A DNA stretch of 64,000 nt, from contig MWYV01000036.1 in the NCBI GenBank assembly GCA_002050435.1, positions 34,054 through 98,053 of the forward strand, given 5' to 3'. The stretch comes from Chitinophagales bacterium 33-2 (GTDB taxonomy: Bacteria > Bacteroidota > Bacteroidia > Chitinophagales > Chitinophagaceae). The notes beneath the pieces were generated by a model. The model was not told the origin of the DNA. It did not search any database and was given only the letters and a program-made list of their open reading frames with translations. This document shows positions 6,314-13,562 of this stretch, in pieces (position 1 is the stretch's first letter; the number at the start of each line of letters is the position of its first letter). Position numbers and translations under genes: made by a program.

Positions 6314-7531
6314 ATGAGTAGGATGAACCTGGGTGGCAAGTTTATGTTCGCTACCGGAATTGAAAACAGTTACCCCACGATTCAACTTCCTGATGGCAGC
6401 ACTAAAAGAGTGGATGAAATGGAAAAGTGCGGCCACTATAAATACTGGGATCTTGATTTCAACCTCACAAAGGACCTGGGGATCGATTTTTTAAGGTATG
6501 GGCCACCTTATTTTTCTACCCATCTGTCGCCGGGAAAGTATGACTGGGAATTTACCGACAGAACTTTTGCGAAGTTGAAAGAACTGGATATTACGCCAAT
6601 TGTTGACCTCCTGCATTTTGGTGTACCCGACTGGATGGGCAATTTTCAAAACCCGGATTTCCCTGAGTTATTTGCAGAATATGCAGGCGCATTCGCAGAA
6701 CGGTTTCCCTACCTTCAACTCTATACACCCGTCAATGAGATCTTCATTACCGCAATGTTTTCAGGACAGTATGGCTGGTGGAATGAAAGACTTACTTCTG
6801 ATCTTGGTTTTGTAACGGCTTTAAAACATTTGTGCAAGGCGAACGTACTGGCCATGCATGCGATCTTGAAAGTGCAACCCCAGGCAGTATTTATTCAAAG
6901 TGAATCTTCTGAATATTTTCATCCCATGCGCCCCGAAGTGCAGCAACATGCAAATTTTCTTAACCGCAAAAGGTTTCTTGCCCTTGACCTGACTTATGGT
7001 TTTCCGATGTCGGTTCAGATGTATGAATACCTCCGCGATAACGGAATGAGCTGGGAAGAATTTCACTGGTTTGAACACAACCAGGTGAAAGCAAGATGCA
7101 TTTTAGGAAATGATTATTATGCTACAAATGAACACCTGGTTTTACCTAATGGAGCCACACAGGCTTCAGGTGAAATTTTTGGTTATTATGTGATCACTCA
7201 CCAGTATTACAACAGGTACAGGTTGCCCATTATGCATACCGAAACCAATATGAAAATGCCCGACTCGGTTAATTGGCTATACAGGCAATGGGCTAATTTA
7301 CACAGATTGAAACAGGATGGTGTACCGATCATTGGTTTTACATGGTATAGCCTTACCCACCAGGTAGACTGGGATACCGCTTTAAGAGAAGATAACGGAA
7401 GGGTGCATGAAGTAGGTTTATTTGATCTTGACAGGAACATTATGCCTGCCGGTCATGCTTATAAAAAACTGATCAGCCAGTGGAAAGATGTACTGGAAAG
7501 GGAAAGTTTTGGAATGGTATATACGCAGTGA
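6314..7531 (+). CDS. Family 1-like glycoside hydrolase
   Basis: 405-residue soluble (beta/alpha)8-barrel protein resembling GH1 beta-glycosidases. The acid/base glutamate is E142 in LYTPVNEIF (classic TxNEP position), and the nucleophile glutamate is E310 in IMHTETN. WYSLTHQVDWDTAL and VGLFDLD near the C-terminus match the substrate-binding WS(L/N)xDxxEW and GLxxVD region of the family in weakened form. It is shorter than typical GH1 enzymes (about 450), and MPAGHAYKKLISQW ends the barrel. No signal peptide, so the substrate is probably an intracellular glycoside; specificity cannot be told. Start could also be ATG 6323. Confidence 0.8.
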   Translation: MSRMNLGGKFMFATGIENSYPTIQLPDGSTKRVDEMEKCGHYKYWDLDFNLTKDLGIDFLRYGPPYFSTHLSPGKYDWEFTDRTFAKLKELDITPIVDLLHFGVPDWMGNFQNPDFPELFAEYAGAFAERFPYLQLYTPVNEIFITAMFSGQYGWWNERLTSDLGFVTALKHLCKANVLAMHAILKVQPQAVFIQSESSEYFHPMRPEVQQHANFLNRKRFLALDLTYGFPMSVQMYEYLRDNGMSWEEFHWFEHNQVKARCILGNDYYATNEHLVLPNGATQASGEIFGYYVITHQYYNRYRLPIMHTETNMKMPDSVNWLYRQWANLHRLKQDGVPIIGFTWYSLTHQVDWDTALREDNGRVHEVGLFDLDRNIMPAGHAYKKLISQWKDVLERESFGMVYTQ

Positions 7532-7549
7532 GGAAGATAAGTAAGGTAA

Positions 7550-7578
7550 GAGGTTTGAGGTTTGGAGGTTTGGAGGTT
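7550..7578. repeat. Short tandem repeat GAGGTTTG
   Basis: Three consecutive copies of GAGGTTTG/GGAGGTTT lie between the convergent GH1-like gene and the gene ending at 7577. A slippage-prone short repeat with no coding support. Confidence 0.55.
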
Positions 7579-8017
7579 ATGAAGACGATTGTATTGAAGG
7601 GAAAAGAAATTTTAAAAAACTGCTTTGAATAAAAGATTTCTTTTCCTTGATTTTTAATAATCCTGAAGCTTTATACTGCGCCAGTTCTCCATTTACGCTG
7701 GCATGAATGGCCGATTCAAAATCATGCAGGGCAATGGCCATTTCGGCATCATCATAAAAAGATTGTCCATTTACATGCACCGCATGTAAACTCACCCTGG
7801 TAAATTCCTCGTTCAGTGGCAGCACCGTAATGTCAACAAAATATTCCCTTCTTTTGGATGGATGAACATAATAAAATCTGAGCGAGTCGATCATCCGGTT
7901 TTCTGCATATAACTCGATGTGGTCGAGGTGAAAAGGCAGGGATAAAATGCTGTTCCTGGTTTTAATTTCACCTGCATTCACAAAAGATTCGCGTGAAAGA
8001 AAGTTTTGACGGGGCAT
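7577..8017 (-). CDS. Hypothetical protein, 146 aa
   Basis: 146-residue soluble protein with mixed alpha/beta character (LDHIELYAENRMIDSLRFYYV, EYFVDITVLPLNEEFTRVSLHA) and a helix (YDDAEMAIALHDFESAIHASVNGEL). I do not recognise the family. No signal or membrane segment is present. It is convergent with the GH1-like gene and divergent from thioredoxin at 8233. The coding potential looks real, with even amino-acid use and a clear ATG, but no function can be given. Confidence 0.65.
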   Translation of the reverse strand: MPRQNFLSRESFVNAGEIKTRNSILSLPFHLDHIELYAENRMIDSLRFYYVHPSKRREYFVDITVLPLNEEFTRVSLHAVHVNGQSFYDDAEMAIALHDFESAIHASVNGELAQYKASGLLKIKEKKSFIQSSFLKFLFPSIQSSS

Positions 8018-8232
8018 GGGTTTTCATTTTTAGATGAAGGATTCAATGCAAATTACAATGCATACCTTTTAAAATCAATCGGTAAACACCCTGATTTCCG
8101 TTCGTAAAATCCCCCTAATCATACAGGCCAGGGTATAAATTAAACCAGTAATCTCGGATAAATTTACAGAAATCAATGATTGTCAAACTGGTAGGAACGG
8201 GGATTATGGCACCCTGTTTGTACCCCAAGCCC

Positions 8233-8607
8233 ATGGCAATAAAACACTTAAATTACCAGGATTTCAGGCAGGACGTATTTGACTTTGAATCCGGGCAGGA
8301 ATGGAAATATGCAGGATCGCTGCCTGCTATTATCGACTTTTATGCAGACTGGTGTGGCCCATGCAAAGCGCTTTCTCCCATTCTTGAAGAACTTTCAGAA
8401 AATTATGAGGGAAAACTGATGATTTATAAAATTGATACCGAAAAAGAAGCAGAGTTATCTTCTTTGTTTGGCATCCAAAGTATTCCCACGCTGTTATTTA
8501 TTCCAATGGATGGAGCTCCAATGATGCAGAAAGGTGCAGTACCTAAAAATGTTTTGGAACAGGTGATCGAAAAAAAGCTGCTGGTTAAAGAAAAAAATAC
8601 AGGGTAA
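8233..8607 (+). CDS. Thioredoxin
   Basis: Thioredoxin-fold disulfide reductase, 124 residues from ATG 8233. Active site WCGPC has C41 and C44, preceded by IIDFYADW; the cis-proline loop is SIPTLLF. I prefer ATG 8233 because the extra residues from ATG 8176 do not resemble thioredoxin. Just upstream is TGGCAC-N5-TTTGT at 8207, a partial sigma-54 match only 26 bases before the start. No signal peptide, so it is a cytoplasmic reductase. Confidence 0.92.
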   Translation: MAIKHLNYQDFRQDVFDFESGQEWKYAGSLPAIIDFYADWCGPCKALSPILEELSENYEGKLMIYKIDTEKEAELSSLFGIQSIPTLLFIPMDGAPMMQKGAVPKNVLEQVIEKKLLVKEKNTG

Positions 8608-8641
8608 CGCCGTCTTGTTTGAACTGCGCGATGTAATGTTT

Positions 8642-8821
8642 CTAATTCATTTTATCTGAATGAGATTCTTTTGCATTTTCTTCTGATGGAGCCTTTTCAT
8701 TTTCATTGGGAATTTGAGGGACGCCATCTGTTCCTACCTGCACAAATGCATTGTCTGTATTCTTTAAAGGTGCATCCTGCTCCTGAAAATCATTGCTGAT
8801 CTGATCTTTTTCCTTGTTCAT
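8642..8821 (-). CDS. Small hydrophilic protein, 59 aa
   Basis: 59 residues starting MNKEKDQISNDFQEQD and ending KESHSDKMN. It is rich in Asn, Glu, Asp, Lys and Pro and is probably disordered. ATG 8821 is preferred; the longer version from 8869 adds an unlike, hydrophobic N-terminus. It overlaps in another frame the end of the upstream ORF (8790-8999), suggesting translational coupling behind the GGCATAA element at 9034. No domain recognised. Confidence 0.6.
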   Translation of the reverse strand: MNKEKDQISNDFQEQDAPLKNTDNAFVQVGTDGVPQIPNENEKAPSEENAKESHSDKMN

Positions 8822-8999
8822 AATTATTGTCTTTATCTTTTTTATTAAAATTTCCACCGAGCCCACCATGATCCATCCGCGCCTCCTGCCTGTCGATTAC
8901 ACTGATATCTAATTTCTTTGAAGCGTGAGGAGCACCTTCTTTTACTATATCAGAAATTCTTCCTACCTCATTTCCAGCCTGATGTGCATTTTTATCCAG
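8790..8999 (-). pseudogene. Small hydrophilic ORF without a usual start codon
   Basis: An open frame of 69 codons (LDKNAHQAGNEVGRISDIVK...) looks like a real polar protein and fits the style of its neighbours. It has no ATG, GTG or TTG at its beginning: a TAG stands two codons before the leucine CTG at 8999. An internal ATG at codon 42 would leave only 28 residues. It starts 35 bases after the GGCATAA element at 9034, the normal distance for that element, so either CTG is used as start or the 5' end has been lost by a mutation or sequencing error. Confidence 0.45.
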
Positions 9000-9016
9000 A
9001 TTGCCCTAGCCTGAAT

Positions 9017-9034
9017 TGCTAAAAGATTATGCCA
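9017..9034 (-). promoter_or_regulatory. GGCATAA-type promoter element, minus strand
   Basis: On the minus strand TGGCATAATCTTTTAGCA. GGCATAA and the TTT are conserved, but the GC lies two bases too far for a strict sigma-54 -12 site. It is 35 bases before the CTG-led small ORF. It is back to back with the sigma-54 site at 9074 on the other strand. Confidence 0.5.
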
Positions 9035-9073
9035 CTTCGATTACATTTTATAGCAAGCTGGAGTGACCACGGC

Positions 9074-9089
9074 TGGCACATACATTGCA
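9074..9089 (+). promoter_or_regulatory. Consensus-like sigma-54 promoter
   Basis: CTGGCAC-ATACA-TTGCAA fits the -24/-12 consensus closely, with GG and GC exactly ten bases apart. Predicted transcription start is near 9100. No protein gene follows before the terminator at 9171. Confidence 0.65.
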
Positions 9090-9099
9090 ATACTATTTC

Positions 9100-9190
9100 A
9101 GTGTTTCATACTTTAATAGTGAATGACACCTTTTGCAGTTATAAGTGCTTACGTTTTTTTAACTGCAGAGAGCCCCGAAAGGGGCTTTTC
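9100..9190 (+). ncRNA. Putative sigma-54-dependent small RNA, about 90 nt
   Basis: Between the sigma-54 site at 9074 and a strong terminator (9171-9190) is a short stretch with no credible ORF but with several possible hairpins. GTGT (9101) can pair with ACAC (9126-9129). TGCAGTT (9134-9140) pairs with AACTGCA (9161-9167). The terminator stem closes the transcript. The 63-codon frame that crosses the region covers the promoter and has no protein-like character. Nothing here resembles a known tRNA, 6S, tmRNA, SRP or riboswitch, so this would be an unnamed RNA. Expression is not shown. Confidence 0.5.
9171..9190 (+). terminator. Terminator of the putative small RNA
   Basis: AGCCCC-GAAA-GGGGCT followed by TTTTC: a GC-only core stem with a GNRA-type loop. 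No gene on the plus strand ends here, so it needs a transcript of its own. Confidence 0.8.
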
Positions 9191-9293
9191 CAATCTTTTA
9201 GCCTTGAAAATCCAAAATAAACTATTTTAGGTGGTTCTTTACTTTCATTATTTTAATCGAATGTGTGCAACTTTTTCGAGCAGTCTCAACGCT

Positions 9294-9309
9294 TGGCATA
9301 GAGATTGAA
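9294..9309 (+). promoter_or_regulatory. Sigma-54-like element before the repeat lipoprotein
   Basis: TGGCATAGAGATTGAA: -24 TGGCA and -12 TTGA with correct ten-base spacing, though the final C of the -12 GC is A. It is 50 bases before ATG 9344. Confidence 0.42.
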
Positions 9310-9343
9310 ATAATAGGGTATCCTTAAACACCAATAAACAACC

Positions 9344-10606
9344 ATGCGATTTACTACCCTTTTATTTGCAGGCATTATCAGCCTTGCATCCTGTAAAAAG
9401 AATACTACTCCAAATATCGAAGAGCCCATTGCAAACAATCAGTCCATTTCATGGATTAAAAGCTTTGGCGGAACCAATTTTGACTTTTATAATGCTGCAA
9501 TTCAAACATCTGCAGGAGATTACGTAGTTGCCGGCAGTTCGAGAAGTACTGATGGTGACCTAACCGGTGCCAGGGTATCTTATGATGTATGGATCACCAG
9601 GATAAATGTCAATGGAGGAAAAGTCTGGAGCAAAGCTTACGGCGATAACAGTGATGAATATGTAACCTCTATAGTTCAGACCAGTGACGGGGGCTATTTT
9701 ATAGTGTATTACAGTGGATTCCCTTTATTACCTGTTGGGGGAACGCCTAATTATGCCTGGGGATTGAAAACCGATGCTGATGGAAATCTTCTATGGAAAA
9801 AACAACTTTCAACAAGCAATGATGCGCAACCATTTTCTGTGATCCTAACAGGTGATGGAAATATGCTTGTTTCTGGATTTGCCTTTTACGAAGGAAGCAG
9901 AAAGGGGTGGGTTTCCAAGATCAATAACAATGGCGACAAGGTATGGGAAAAACATTTTGGAGGCGATGCTGAAGATATCTTTAATGGTGCTGTAAGAAGC
10001 GCTGACGGTGGGTTTGTACTTACTGGATACACAAAAAGCGCGAATGGAGATATGGAAAACAATAAGGGGCATTATGATGGCTGGATTTTAAAAACAGATG
10101 CCAACGGCAATAAATTATGGAGCAAAAGCTTTGGGGGCAGCAGTGAAGATAACCTGTCAAAAATTGTTGCAACTTCCGATGGTGGCTATATGGCAATTGG
10201 TTCCAGCAAAAGCAATAATGGCGATATAGGTTCCAACAAAGGGGGATTTGACGCATGGATCATAAAAGTTGATGGCAATGGAAATAAACAATGGGTTAAA
10301 ACTTATGGTGGAGGGAATGAAGAATATATGACAGGCTTGGTTCCTGCTCCTGGTGGTGGTTTTGCCGTGGGCGGATATACAAACAGTCATACTGGCGATG
10401 TATCCAGAACATCAGGCGACTACGGTGGCTGGTTGTTTAAAATAGATAACAACGGGAACAAAACCAGTGCAAGTACCTATGGCGGCCCAGGTGATGAAGT
10501 ATTGTATTCTCTTTCCAGCACCCAGGATGGTTACATCATTGCAGGTACTACTTATTCATCATCCAATGGTTATGACGGATGGCTGGTGAAGGTGGGACAA
10601 TTCTAA
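9344..10606 (+). CDS. Repeat lipoprotein with WxK-type beta repeats
   Basis: 420-residue lipoprotein: signal peptide with cysteine C17 (IISLASC), then about seven repeats of roughly 50-55 residues. Each follows the pattern W-x-K-SFGG-x-x-x-D, then (S/T)-(S/D)-GGY-x-x-x-G-(S/Y), then (Y/F)-D-x-W-(I/L)-x-K-x-D-x-NGN-K (for example KLWSKSFGGSSEDNLSKIV). Such repeats are common in Bacteroidota surface proteins and probably form a beta-propeller. No enzyme motif is visible. It is expected on the outer membrane or in the periplasm. A sigma-54-like site lies upstream and two hairpins follow. Confidence 0.82.
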   Translation: MRFTTLLFAGIISLASCKKNTTPNIEEPIANNQSISWIKSFGGTNFDFYNAAIQTSAGDYVVAGSSRSTDGDLTGARVSYDVWITRINVNGGKVWSKAYGDNSDEYVTSIVQTSDGGYFIVYYSGFPLLPVGGTPNYAWGLKTDADGNLLWKKQLSTSNDAQPFSVILTGDGNMLVSGFAFYEGSRKGWVSKINNNGDKVWEKHFGGDAEDIFNGAVRSADGGFVLTGYTKSANGDMENNKGHYDGWILKTDANGNKLWSKSFGGSSEDNLSKIVATSDGGYMAIGSSKSNNGDIGSNKGGFDAWIIKVDGNGNKQWVKTYGGGNEEYMTGLVPAPGGGFAVGGYTNSHTGDVSRTSGDYGGWLFKIDNNGNKTSASTYGGPGDEVLYSLSSTQDGYIIAGTTYSSSNGYDGWLVKVGQF

Positions 10607-10629
10607 AGAAAACAACCTGATATAAATCA

Positions 10630-10656
10630 CCCCACCTTCAGCGTGGGGTTTTATTT
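10630..10656 (+). terminator. Terminator after the repeat lipoprotein
   Basis: CCCCAC-(7)-GTGGGG followed by TTTTATTT, 24 bases after the stop codon. Confidence 0.85.
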
Positions 10657-10660
10657 AAAA

Positions 10661-10682
10661 AACCCCTGTAGAAACAGGGGTT
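10661..10682. terminator. Second hairpin, back-up terminator
   Basis: AACCCCTGT-AGAA-ACAGGGGTT, a perfect 9-bp stem directly after the first terminator. The T-run is short, so it may be a tandem back-up or serve the opposite strand. Confidence 0.55.
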
Positions 10683-10758
10683 CATTACAAAACGAATATT
10701 TGCCTGTTAGCAAAGTTTAAAGATCAGGTTTCAACCTGAAGCGTGCAATAGGAAGAAT

Positions 10759-10776
10759 ACCTTGTAATCACAAGGT
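10759..10776 (-). terminator. Hairpin after the 69-aa gene
   Basis: ACCTTG-TAATCA-CAAGGT, 14 bases downstream of the stop of the minus-strand gene at 10790. There is no strong U-run, so it is a weak terminator candidate. Confidence 0.4.
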
Positions 10777-10789
10777 GATCTACTGCAGT

Positions 10790-10999
10790 TCAGGGATTTC
10801 CAATAGTATCTTCCTTGCCTAATGGAATAGGAGATTCACTTCCTCTTGAGTTTTCACCTGTTAATCTTTCCGTTCCTTCCCCGGTCCTGCCGTAATCTGC
10901 AACTGCTGCCCCGGGATCTTTTAATGATTGATTTTGTTCCTGCATCCTTGAAGGTTTTTCCCCTTCACGTTTTTGGTCTTTTGAATTGTTGTTTTCCAT
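10790..10999 (-). CDS. Small hydrophilic protein, 69 aa
   Basis: 69 residues, MENNNSKDQKREGEKPSRMQ at the start, rich in Gly, Glu, Lys, Asn and Ser with a Pro-Gly tail. It is likely disordered. It is like the other tiny polar proteins of this region and has a clean ATG. The minus-strand palindrome GGCACCAAATTGGTG lies 87 bases upstream. No domain recognised; a stress-protectant role is only suggested by composition and company. Confidence 0.62.
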   Translation of the reverse strand: MENNNSKDQKREGEKPSRMQEQNQSLKDPGAAVADYGRTGEGTERLTGENSRGSESPIPLGKEDTIGNP

Positions 11000-11070
11000 T
11001 TGACAATTTTAAATTGTGTGTATTTCTAACTGGCCAGCCCGAAATTGTACTTATTTTATCGTTGAAATGC

Positions 11071-11083
11071 CACCAATTTGGTG
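11071..11083. promoter_or_regulatory. Palindrome CACCA-ATT-TGGTG, possible operator
   Basis: Perfect 5-bp inverted repeat with a 3-base centre, flanked by GC on both sides. It lies between the divergent genes at 10999 and 11167. The same half-sites occur at 6281-6293 before the GH1-like gene. Confidence 0.35.
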
Positions 11084-11166
11084 CCGCTATTCAATATTTT
11101 ACTGAAGTAAGCTGGTGGCCTGGCTTAATGGGCACATTTTTTTATACGTATTTGTAAAGAATAAGA

Positions 11167-11445
11167 ATGAAGCTTGTAAAAGTGCCTTATAATGGAAAAG
11201 GATATACGATCAACTATAAACTTGAAACCATTGACCTGAGTATGACGCCTGTGCAGTTCCTGAATGTATATTCCATTTTTGTGGATGATCCGGTCATCAG
11301 CAAAATCGTTGGAGATCATTTTACCATTCTTCATAACCAGTCCCACACATTGCAGGCTTGTTATGAAATCAATAGTCCGGGCAACCTGGAAGAAATGAAT
11401 CTAAAAAAGCAGATCGCTCAGCAGGTGCTCAATGACCCTGGATAA
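11167..11445 (+). CDS. Hypothetical protein, 92 aa
   Basis: 92 residues, MKLVKVPYNGKGYTINYKLE..., alternating charged and hydrophobic residues typical of a small globular protein with beta strands first and a helix at the end (LEEMNLKKQIAQQVLNDPG). I recognise no family. GGGCAC-ATTTTTTTA lies 37 bases upstream, a weak relative of the promoter elements here. It precedes the frameshifted gene at 11590 by 144 bases in which I see no other feature. Confidence 0.6.
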   Translation: MKLVKVPYNGKGYTINYKLETIDLSMTPVQFLNVYSIFVDDPVISKIVGDHFTILHNQSHTLQACYEINSPGNLEEMNLKKQIAQQVLNDPG

Positions 11446-11589
11446 AGCTTGTCGCCTACCTCAGATTGTTCTCGTATGTAATGAAAATAAGGAGGCAGTA
11501 GGATATATGATTAAGATCATTTATCTACTGCGATACATCATAGTTTTTTATACCTGGATAAGGGAGATTTGTTTATATAACCACAGGAT

Positions 11590-11981
11590 ATGAAATTGCT
11601 TATTAACTCTTCATCAACTTTAGCACAGGTTAAAAAGATTTCTCTGCAATGTTTCCATTCCTGCGCATTGATTTTTTTAAAAACCACACGCCACGGAAAA
11701 GGTTCACTACCAAAAGATCTTTACAGCAATGAAGCAACTATTGCTTCTATTGCGCCTGCATTGAAAGAAATGACGCTGGAATTTAAAGCTACAGATAGTG
11801 TAGGTCATTTTGAGCAGTTGGCACAAAATCAGTTGTGTATTCCGGTGCAGGTATTCCGCAAAGGAGGACAGATATGGCTGGAAACCATTCTTACAGATCA
11901 TCTGAGTCTTGAAAAACAAAACAAATGGGAAGTGAAGCATCAAAGCCCTTCCATTTTAATGTATACAGTCTTTTCCTTTAA
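11590..11981 (+). pseudogene. Frameshifted conserved Bacteroidota protein
   Basis: Pieces of one protein family lie in three frames. MKLLINSSSTLAQVKK is in frame from 11590. DFSAMFPFLRIDFFK follows one frame off (11637-11681). TTRHGKGSLPKDLYSNEA onwards to PVQVFRKGGQIWLET and LEKQNK returns to the first frame. GSEASKPFHFN to a stop at 11979-11981 is again shifted. Indels would lie in the A5 run 11632-11636 (one base short), in T7A5 11672-11683 (one base too many) and near 11921-11927 (one base short). Uncorrected, the frame runs on to 12135 over an antisense gene. From memory the family is a conserved uncharacterised one. Either real decay or sequencing error. Confidence 0.72.
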
Positions 11982-11991
11982 CTGGAATGAA

Positions 11992-12108
11992 TCAGCAATA
12001 ACCAAGCAACCAGTAAATGATCACAAAAACAATGATGGTTCCAAAACAGCCACCACCTATTTTACTCGCACCGTATCCTGCTATAATTGCTCTGAGCCAT
12101 CCTGGCAT
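11992..12108 (-). CDS. 38-residue membrane peptide, Gly-rich
   Basis: MPGWLRAIIAGYGASKIGG, then GCFGTIIVFVIIYWLLGYC: a positively charged amphipathic start, a GGGCFG turn and one transmembrane segment (about 22-37). I believe similar tiny proteins occur widely in Bacteroidota, but no function is known to me. It lies antisense to the run-on of the frameshifted gene and ends ten bases after the corrected stop at 11981, so the two are neatly convergent. The downstream neighbour is a sensor kinase on the same strand. Confidence 0.68.
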   Translation of the reverse strand: MPGWLRAIIAGYGASKIGGGCFGTIIVFVIIYWLLGYC

Positions 12109-12140
12109 AATCTTAAATTTAAATGGAAAGATTAAAATAA

Positions 12141-13439
12141 TTATGCCAGCTTCTCCGGATCCTCTTCAGCAATACCCACAATGCTAAACACTGCGTTTAG
12201 GGTACAGCCCCTGCCGGGTTGTGAATCTATTTCAAGGCTTCCTGAATACACCTGCAACCGGCTTCGGATATTTCTGAGCCCAATGCCCTTTACGGTTGCG
12301 GCTGTATTAAACCCTTTTCCATTATCGCTCACCTGAATTTTTACATTCCGATCCTCTGTGTATGCCTCAATACTGATAAAATCCGCTTCAGCATACTTAA
12401 TAATATTATTTAGTTGTTCCTGTACTACCCTGTAGATCATTAATTTCTGATCATCACTCAACTGATCTATTTCCAGCTTTGAAAAATCGAGATTAAATTC
12501 AAAATGTTTCACCCTCCTGATATTATCCAGCAGGGCTCTGATTGATTGTTCAAGTGTATAAATATTAAATTCAGGAGGCTTTACAGATGCAGAAAGCTGC
12601 CGGATATCATTCAATGCCCTAATGGTCATCTCTCTTATTTTATTTACCAGGGCAGGCGCATTATCCGGACGGGTTGCCAGCTGGTCGAGATACAGTTTTA
12701 CTACGGTGAGCAGTTGCCCGATATTATCATGCAGTTCTTCCGCCCACCTGTTTCTTTCATTTTCCTGGGCCTGGATAATGGATTGCCCCAGCAATTGCCT
12801 GTGTTGCATTTGTTGCTGGTAAAAAGCAGTTTTCATATTCCTGATCTCTGTTACATCCTGGAGAACAGAAATAAATCTTTCAGGCATACCATTTTCATCT
12901 CTTAAAATGCTGCCTTTATGTGTTACATCATGGTAAGTGCCGTCGGTAAGCAAACAACGGTAATCTCCCTGCCAGAGAGAAGCACCTGAAGACAAAGCAT
13001 GCTCAAAATGATCCAGGATATATTCCCTGTCATCAGGGTGGATCTTCTTCCGCAATTTTATGGAATAATGTTCCAGGATATTTTCACCGACCTGAAAATA
13101 GACCTTCATCTGTTCATTGATATACGCTTTATCTGAACGAAGATCGTGATCAATAATTCCTTCCCTCGATGCATCACCCAATGCCTGATAACGCGTGAGT
13201 AATTTCTGCGTTTTTATCAAGCCCCTACTGATATGCCCGTAATACCTGTTAATGATGAGAAAAAGAAAAATACTGGAAACGGAAATAAAGAAAATGCCTT
13301 TCAGGCTTTGCGCCTTCTGAAATTGTTTTGGATCGGAAGCAAAGATCATTTCAGCAACTGTATCGCTGCCAAGAATCCATAAAAAACTTATTAAAAGGTA
13401 AAAAAGGGAGATCTTATATGCAGGTGCAATTTTATTCAA
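12141..13439 (-). CDS. Membrane sensor histidine kinase with PAS domain (NarL-type partner)
   Basis: 432 residues: two transmembrane segments (about 10-27 and 48-64), a PAS/PAC region (about 85-200, ending ERFISVLQDVTEI), a HisKA_3 dimerisation helix with phosphorylated histidine H237 (NRWAEELHDNIGQLL) and a GHKL ATPase domain (N-box VQEQLNNIIKYA, then DNGKGF and GIGLRNIRSR). Kinases of this subgroup phosphorylate LuxR/NarL-type regulators. No such regulator is adjacent; the only one in the window is at 49800, so it is an orphan here. The signal sensed is unknown. Confidence 0.9.
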   Translation of the reverse strand: MNKIAPAYKISLFYLLISFLWILGSDTVAEMIFASDPKQFQKAQSLKGIFFISVSSIFLFLIINRYYGHISRGLIKTQKLLTRYQALGDASREGIIDHDLRSDKAYINEQMKVYFQVGENILEHYSIKLRKKIHPDDREYILDHFEHALSSGASLWQGDYRCLLTDGTYHDVTHKGSILRDENGMPERFISVLQDVTEIRNMKTAFYQQQMQHRQLLGQSIIQAQENERNRWAEELHDNIGQLLTVVKLYLDQLATRPDNAPALVNKIREMTIRALNDIRQLSASVKPPEFNIYTLEQSIRALLDNIRRVKHFEFNLDFSKLEIDQLSDDQKLMIYRVVQEQLNNIIKYAEADFISIEAYTEDRNVKIQVSDNGKGFNTAATVKGIGLRNIRSRLQVYSGSLEIDSQPGRGCTLNAVFSIVGIAEEDPEKLA

Positions 13440-13533
13440 TCCGGCAATTTAATTGTGAAACACAACAAGTGTTTGAACAAATCCGGATATAAATTAGGCA
13501 AATCCATTTAAAAAGAGAAATGTCAAGAAGAAT

Positions 13534-13558
13534 TAAAAAACCCCGGTGTTCCGGGGTT
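13534..13558 (-). terminator. Terminator of clpB
   Basis: AACCCCGG-TGTT-CCGGGGTT with a T-run on the minus strand (A's at 13535-13540), directly after the clpB stop codon. Confidence 0.9.
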
Positions 13559-13562
13559 GCTG

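Noticed and set aside
7550..7578. Possible CRISPR-like repeat
   Set aside because: Only three 8-base tandem units and no spacers; a simple repeat.
8207..8222. TGGCACCCTGTTTGTA as sigma-54 promoter of thioredoxin
   Set aside because: -12 lacks the GC, and only 26 bases separate it from the start codon, which leaves almost no leader; too weak to list as a promoter.
9029..9220. 63-residue plus-strand ORF
   Set aside because: It runs over the sigma-54 site and the terminator hairpin; composition is not protein-like.
12103..12120. TGGCATAATCTTAAATTT on the plus strand, resembling the promoter family
   Set aside because: It overlaps the start codon of the 38-residue minus-strand gene and no plus-strand gene follows at the usual distance.
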